Assembly (NCBI GenBank): GCA_031264245.1
Contig: JAISEG010000002.1
Coordinates: 62,001 to 126,000, forward strand
From: Oscillospiraceae bacterium
GTDB taxonomy: Bacteria > Bacillota > Clostridia > Oscillospirales > JAAYOS01
Direction: 5' to 3'
DNA length: 64,000 nt
Numbering within the stretch: position 1 is the stretch's first letter; each line of letters opens with the position of its first letter. The notes beneath the pieces are model-generated. The model was given only the letters and a program-made list of their open reading frames with translations, did no database searches and was not told where the DNA came from. Shown piece after piece: positions 59,733 through 64,000 of the stretch. Position numbers and translations under genes: made by a program.

Positions 59733-61031
59733 TCAGGACACTATTTTGCTGTGCGGCACAGCCTTCCCGTCGTCGTCCCCGCCCTCGGGAAGCTCCATGA
59801 CTATCTCTTTTCTCTTGAGCAGGGGTCTCACGTTTTCGGTCACACATTCCTTTGTGATTACCACCGCTTCAATCCCCTCCTCCGACGGGATGTCGTACAT
59901 GATGTCGGTGAGCACACGCTCGATGACCGCGCGAAGCCCCCTTGCGCCGATGTTGCGCTCGATCGCCTTGTCCGCTATCGCCTCCAGGGCGTCGCTGTTT
60001 ATCTCAAGTGAAACGTTGTCCATCTCAAGCAGCTTTTTGTACTGCTTGACAAGCGCGTTTTTCGGCTCCACAAGTATCCGGATAAGCTCCTCCCTCTCAA
60101 GCGAGCGGAGCGGGGCGATGACCGGCAGCCTGCCCACAAGCTCCGGGATGATGCCGTATTTCAAAAGGTCGTGCGGCTGAATCTCCTTCATAAGCTCGTT
60201 TCTCGAGGTTTCGTTCTTGCCCTTGATGTCAGCTCCAAAGCCGATGCCCTGTTTGCCGATTCTCGATTCGATGACCTTCTCGATGCCGTCAAAGGCGCCG
60301 CCGCATATGAAGAGGATATTTTCGGTGTTCACCTGAATAAACTCCTGGTGCGGGTGCTTGCGCCCGCCGGTGGGCGGCACGTTGGCGGTGGTTCCCTCCA
60401 GAATTTTGAGCAGCGCCTGCTGAACCCCTTCCCCGCTTACGTCCCGCGTGATGGAGGCGTTTTCACTCTTTCTGGTTATCTTGTCAATTTCGTCGATGTA
60501 AATTATGCCCTTTTCCGCAAGCTCCACATCGTAGTCCGCGGCCTGAACAAGGCGCAGAAGTATATTTTCAACATCCTCGCCGACATATCCCGCCTCGGTG
60601 AGGGTGGTGGCGTCGGCAATGGCGAACGGTACATTCAAAATTTTAGCCAGGGTCTGCGCGATAAAGGTCTTGCCAGAGCCGGTGGGTCCCAGCATAAGGA
60701 TGTTGCTCTTCTGTATCTCAACGTCGCTTATGCTTTTGTAATTTATCCGCTTGTAGTGGTTGTAGACCGCAACCGCCAGCGTCTTTTTCGCGTCGTCCTG
60801 ACCGATAACGTATTCGTCAAGAAAATGACATATATCCCGCGGCTTCAAGCTGCTTTTTATACTTCCGTGATGTGTTTCCTGCTCATAGTAGTCGTCTGTG
60901 AGAAGATTGATGCACAGGTGCACACATTCGTCGCAGATGCGCACGCCGGGACCTGTTATCATCCTTTGCACCTGCCCCTGCGGCTTGCCGCAAAAAGAAC
61001 AGCGCACCTGTCTCTCGTCGTTTTTTGTCAT
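59733..61031 (-). CDS. clpX: ATP-dependent Clp protease ATPase subunit ClpX
   Basis: AAA+ unfoldase that feeds substrates to ClpP, 432 residues. The N-terminal zinc finger has cysteines 11, 14, 33 and 36 ([23 protein letters not shown]). Walker A is [37 protein letters not shown] and the IGF loop region [11 protein letters not shown] (for ClpP docking) follow. The ATG at 61031 is where homology starts. clpP lies 147 nt upstream of that ATG on the same strand. Confidence 0.97.
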   Translation of the reverse strand: MTKNDERQVRCSFCGKPQGQVQRMITGPGVRICDECVHLCINLLTDDYYEQETHHGSIKSSLKPRDICHFLDEYVIGQDDAKKTLAVAVYNHYKRINYKSISDVEIQKSNILMLGPTGSGKTFIAQTLAKILNVPFAIADATTLTEAGYVGEDVENILLRLVQAADYDVELAEKGIIYIDEIDKITRKSENASITRDVSGEGVQQALLKILEGTTANVPPTGGRKHPHQEFIQVNTENILFICGGAFDGIEKVIESRIGKQGIGFGADIKGKNETSRNELMKEIQPHDLLKYGIIPELVGRLPVIAPLRSLEREELIRILVEPKNALVKQYKKLLEMDNVSLEINSDALEAIADKAIERNIGARGLRAVIERVLTDIMYDIPSEEGIEAVVITKECVTENVRPLLKRKEIVMELPEGGDDDGKAVPHSKIVS

Positions 61032-61178
61032 AAATAAAAGTTCCTTCCGCCATAGTATTGCTCCGCCGGTGAGTCCGAACCCCGCGCCGCAAGGCGTATG
61101 CCCCTGCCCCGCGTCAGAAATCATAACAGGTCTTGGCGCGAGGCTTGTTAAGCGGAGCAATTCTCCGGCTTTTATGCC

Positions 61179-61760
61179 CTATTTCTTTTCAAGTATCTTG
61201 TCAATAATGCCGTAGGCGACAGCCTCCTCGGCGGTCATAAAGTTGTCCCGCTCAGTGTCCTTCGCCACCTCTTCGACCGGCTTGCCGCAGTTCTTCGCGA
61301 GTATCTGGTTCAGCTTATCCTTCATCTCCTGTATACGCTTGGCGTGTATCAGGATGTCGGTCGCCTGCCCCTGCGTGCCGCCGGAGGGCTGATGGATCAT
61401 AATTTCCGCGTTCGGAAGGGCGATTCTCTTCCCCTTAGCTCCGGCCGAGAGCAGGAAAGCCCCCATGCTCGCCGCCATGCCGATGCATATTGTGGACACA
61501 TCGCACTTTATATACTGCATCGTGTCATATATCGCCATGCCGGAGGTGATGGAGCCGCCGGGGCTGTTGATGTAAAACTGTATGTCCTTATCCGGGTCCT
61601 GCGCCTCAAGGAAAAGAAGCTGCGCGACGACAAGGCTCGCCGTCACATCGTTGACCTCCTCCGAAAGAAACACAATGCGGTCGTTGAGCAGGCGTGAAAA
61701 TATGTCGTAGGAACGCTCGCCCCTGTTGGTTTGTTCGACAACTACTGGTACTAAGCTCAT
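61179..61760 (-). CDS. clpP: ATP-dependent Clp protease proteolytic subunit
   Basis: Serine protease that forms the tetradecameric Clp chamber, 193 residues. The catalytic serine lies in [16 protein letters not shown], the histidine in [17 protein letters not shown], and the aspartate in [19 protein letters not shown] stands 7 nt before the ATG at 61760. It is the middle gene of tig-clpP-clpX. Confidence 0.98.
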   Translation of the reverse strand: MSLVPVVVEQTNRGERSYDIFSRLLNDRIVFLSEEVNDVTASLVVAQLLFLEAQDPDKDIQFYINSPGGSITSGMAIYDTMQYIKCDVSTICIGMAASMGAFLLSAGAKGKRIALPNAEIMIHQPSGGTQGQATDILIHAKRIQEMKDKLNQILAKNCGKPVEEVAKDTERDNFMTAEEAVAYGIIDKILEKK

Positions 61761-61840
61761 AATGCTGCCTCCGTCCTTTGATAATTTGATAATTTGATAA
61801 AAAAGCTTATTATTGCTCAACCGAGCAATATACCGCAGAG

Positions 61841-63319
61841 CTATTCGGCGTCAGCGGACTCCGCTTTTTTCGCGCGGGTACGCTTCTTCGGTTTTTCTTC
61901 CGCTTCGCTCCCGCTGTCCGCCTCATCGGTCTTGCCGCCGGTCTTTTCCTCCGGCTTCTTTTCCGCGGGCTTCTTCGCGGCCGGCTTTTTCGCGGCAGGC
62001 TTCTTTTCCGCCGCCTTTTCCGCCGCCACCGCTTTTTCCTCAGGCTTTCCCGCGACCGCCGCGTCTATAACCAAAAGCGAAGCCTTGTTTCTCTTCAGAT
62101 CCGAGCGCAGATTTTCCTCAGCCAGAAGTATCTTAACCTGATCCACAGGCATTTTATACTGCTCAGCCATTTTATTATATTCTTCGTCAAGCTCCTCGGC
62201 GCTCACTTCCACATTTTCCAGCTCCGCGATCTTGTCAAAGGCGAGGGAGAGCTTGACCTGACGCTCCGCCTGCGGACGGTACATCGCCGTAAACGCGTTC
62301 ATGTCCATGCCGGTCATCTGCATGTACTGGTTGAAATCTATGCCCTGAGAGGAGAGGTTATACGCAAAGCTTTCAAGCATATTGTCAACCTGGGCGTCGA
62401 TCATCGCATCAGGGATGTCGGCGGCGACCTTTTCCGCCACAACGTCGAATACCGAGTTTTCAAAGTCCTGCTTTATCGTTTTTTCCCGCGCCTCGCTGAG
62501 CTTTGCCTTTACGTCGTTTCTGTATTCCTCAAACGTGTCGAACTCGGACACGTCCTTGGCAAATTCGTCGTCCAGCTCAGGCAGGTTGACCTGCTTTACC
62601 TCGTGCAGCTTCACCTTAAACACCGCCGCCTTGCCCGCCAGCTCCTCCGCGTGATACTCCGCGGGGAAGGTCACGTTCACATCCAGGTCGTCCCCAGCCT
62701 TACAGCCTATGAGCTGCTCCTCAAAGCCGGGTATAAACTGCCCCGACCCTATTTCAAGCGAATGGTTTTCGCCCTTTCCGCCCTCAAACGGCACGCCGTC
62801 CAGGAAGCCCTCGAAGTCGATAACGGCGGTATCGCCTTCCTTTGCCGCCCTGTCCGCCGTCTCGATGCTGGAGTTGCGCTTTCTGGTCCTGTCGATTTCG
62901 TCGTCTATCTCCGCGTCCTTAAGTATAAGCTCGGCCTTTTCAGCCTTGATGCCCTTGTAGTCCGAAATTTCGACCTCGGGCTTCACCGGCACAGCCGCCA
63001 CAAAGGTATACCCCCCGGCGTTCACCTCGGTTATATCCAATCCCGCCTTGCCCACCGAGTCCAGCCCGGACTGTGCAAGGGCTTCCTCAAAAGCCTTGTC
63101 ATATGAAGCGTTCACAGCGTCATTCCAGAAAAACGACTCCCCGTACAGCTTTTCAATAATTTTTCGCGGAGCCTTCCCCTTGCGGAAGCCCGGAACCGTT
63201 ATGTTCTTCGCGGATTTTTTGTAGGTTTCCCGGATAGCGTTTTCAAATTCCTCCGCCGTTACCTCGATGGTAAGCTCGACAATGCTCTTTTCCTTTGGCT
63301 CTGTTTTTACTAGCTTCAT
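61841..63319 (-). CDS. tig: Trigger factor with long basic C-terminal tail
   Basis: Ribosome-associated chaperone and peptidyl-prolyl isomerase. The ribosome-binding loop is [19 protein letters not shown]. The FKBP-like domain reads [20 protein letters not shown], and the C-terminal arms follow. The protein is 492 residues against about 430 usually. The extra 60 residues are a low-complexity tail of KKPA repeats then an acidic-basic stretch ([19 protein letters not shown]). The tail is probably disordered. clpP follows 80 nt downstream. Confidence 0.96.
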   Translation of the reverse strand: MKLVKTEPKEKSIVELTIEVTAEEFENAIRETYKKSAKNITVPGFRKGKAPRKIIEKLYGESFFWNDAVNASYDKAFEEALAQSGLDSVGKAGLDITEVNAGGYTFVAAVPVKPEVEISDYKGIKAEKAELILKDAEIDDEIDRTRKRNSSIETADRAAKEGDTAVIDFEGFLDGVPFEGGKGENHSLEIGSGQFIPGFEEQLIGCKAGDDLDVNVTFPAEYHAEELAGKAAVFKVKLHEVKQVNLPELDDEFAKDVSEFDTFEEYRNDVKAKLSEAREKTIKQDFENSVFDVVAEKVAADIPDAMIDAQVDNMLESFAYNLSSQGIDFNQYMQMTGMDMNAFTAMYRPQAERQVKLSLAFDKIAELENVEVSAEELDEEYNKMAEQYKMPVDQVKILLAEENLRSDLKRNKASLLVIDAAVAGKPEEKAVAAEKAAEKKPAAKKPAAKKPAEKKPEEKTGGKTDEADSGSEAEEKPKKRTRAKKAESADAE

Positions 63320-63402
63320 TTTCTGAATTCCTCCTGATTTTTTCCTGCTCCAAATCGATCTTTTCCATTTTATCAGATTATTTCGAGTATTTCTACACTT
63401 TT

Positions 63403-64000
63403 TTAAATAATTTTTAAAGGCTTAAAACCGATATGGTCCCCGGACGCCAGCTTATACTCGGTTTTATCCACAATACCCTCCACACACCGCCTTCTGCTGT
63501 GCCCGTGCAGATGTCCGTAGAAGCACTTTTCGACGCCGTACCGCAGGAGCAGCCCTGTGATTTCCTTGTAATCGTACCCGGCGTAGACCGGCGGATAGTG
63601 CAGAAAGGCAAATATCCTGTCCGCGCCCGAAGCCTGTCCCGCCTTCAGCGACGTCTCGAGCCGCGCCACCTCACGCCGGTATACCTTGTCGCTGCCGTCC
63701 CCCCTGTCCTCCTCGTAGAACCAGCCCCGGGTTCCGCACAGCGCGATATTTTCGTATAAATAGCAGTTGTTGTGCAGGATGTTCAGGTCGTTAAACCCGT
63801 TTAAGGCGAAAAAGGCGTTCATTTTCTTCACGGTTTCCCACCAGTAGTCGTGATTTCCCTTCACAATTATCTTCCTTCCGGGAAGTTCGGAGATGAATTT
63901 GAAGTCCGCCGCCGAGCTTTTCAGATTGTCCGCCCAGCACAAATCCCCGAGCAGAACCACAGTGTCCTCCGGAGAAACAGCCTTGAAGCCCTCTGTAATT
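63403..64000 (-). CDS. Calcineurin-like metallophosphoesterase (5' end beyond window)
   Basis: A C-terminal fragment of at least 198 residues; the open frame continues past the window edge. Metal-binding motifs VVLLGDLCWADN (GDxxD region), IIVKGNHDYWW and KCFYGHLHGHSRR (GHxH) show a complete catalytic core apart from the missing N-terminus, which should carry the first DxH motif. It resembles small cytosolic phosphoesterases of Firmicutes. The substrate is unknown. It lies upstream of tig on the same strand. Confidence 0.85.
   Translation of the reverse strand, partial: ITEGFKAVSPEDTVVLLGDLCWADNLKSSAADFKFISELPGRKIIVKGNHDYWWETVKKMNAFFALNGFNDLNILHNNCYLYENIALCGTRGWFYEEDRGDGSDKVYRREVARLETSLKAGQASGADRIFAFLHYPPVYAGYDYKEITGLLLRYGVEKCFYGHLHGHSRRRCVEGIVDKTEYKLASGDHIGFKPLKII

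Overview
The window reads as chromosomal DNA of an endospore-forming member of the class Clostridia, most like the Oscillospiraceae/Ruminococcaceae side. The evidence is a complete spoIIIAA-AH operon, spoIIGA-sigE, ymxH/ylmC, a ytfJ-ytfI pair, a Spo0A-family regulator, two T-box riboswitches, tRNA-dependent amidation genes (gatA, gatB, gatC), a type II pantothenate kinase and an archaeal-type ProRS. The DNA is fairly GC-rich, with two AT-rich islets (about 10.5-11.9 kb and 52.2-53.3 kb). I found no rRNA, tRNA, CRISPR array, transposase or prophage. The placement is inferred from gene content only.

Layout. 0-7.4 kb, minus strand: gerW, a DUF2953 gene, scpB, scpA, an M50 protease, a DUF2344 gene, its radical SAM partner, and folC. 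7.5-10.5 kb: valS behind a Val T-box. 10.5-11.8 kb: AT-rich islet with two tandem-duplicated small helix-turn-helix genes, matching divergent promoters and an orphan gene. 11.9-18.6 kb, plus strand: pcrA, mini-RNase III, a small orphan gene, tldD, tldE, rplS. 18.6-22.9 kb, minus: a membrane-anchored protein, ylmC, a 5'-nucleotidase-like enzyme, ackA. 23.1 kb: tmcAL. 24.4-28.8 kb, minus: a membrane protein, an MFS carrier, a GNAT, sigE, spoIIGA. 29-33.6 kb: an aldo/keto reductase, a GGDEF protein, a V4R protein, citrate synthase. 34-37.6 kb: coaW, an amidohydrolase, tsf, rpsB. 38-44 kb: a hybrid histidine kinase, NfeD, SPFH, a YebC-family protein, a lipoprotein. 44.2-52.1 kb: the Spo0A-like regulator, proS and the spoIIIA operon. 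52.4-53.2 kb: two orphan genes. 53.6-59 kb: aspS-gatC fusion, gatA and gatB behind an Asn-type T-box. 59.3-64 kb: a tautomerase, clpX, clpP, tig and a truncated metallophosphoesterase.

How the parts connect. Sporulation genes dominate. The spoIIGA-sigE promoter has the 22-bp spacer known from Bacillus spoIIG. The Spo0A-like gene has two perfect 0A boxes upstream, and the neighbouring lipoprotein has one inside its promoter. The T-box, the AspRS-GatC fusion, GatA and GatB form a one-operon route to Asn-tRNA. tig-clpP-clpX is the usual protein quality-control cluster.

The most unusual structure is a dispersed family of heptanucleotide repeat arrays (consensus CMAYTST, or TAATTGT). All six arrays lie at the 3' end of a minus-strand gene, and five supply the stop codon, so two unrelated proteins end in the same residues, QLTVDN. 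Two further palindromic repeat families fill many intergenic regions, and one supplies a -10 box to citrate synthase.
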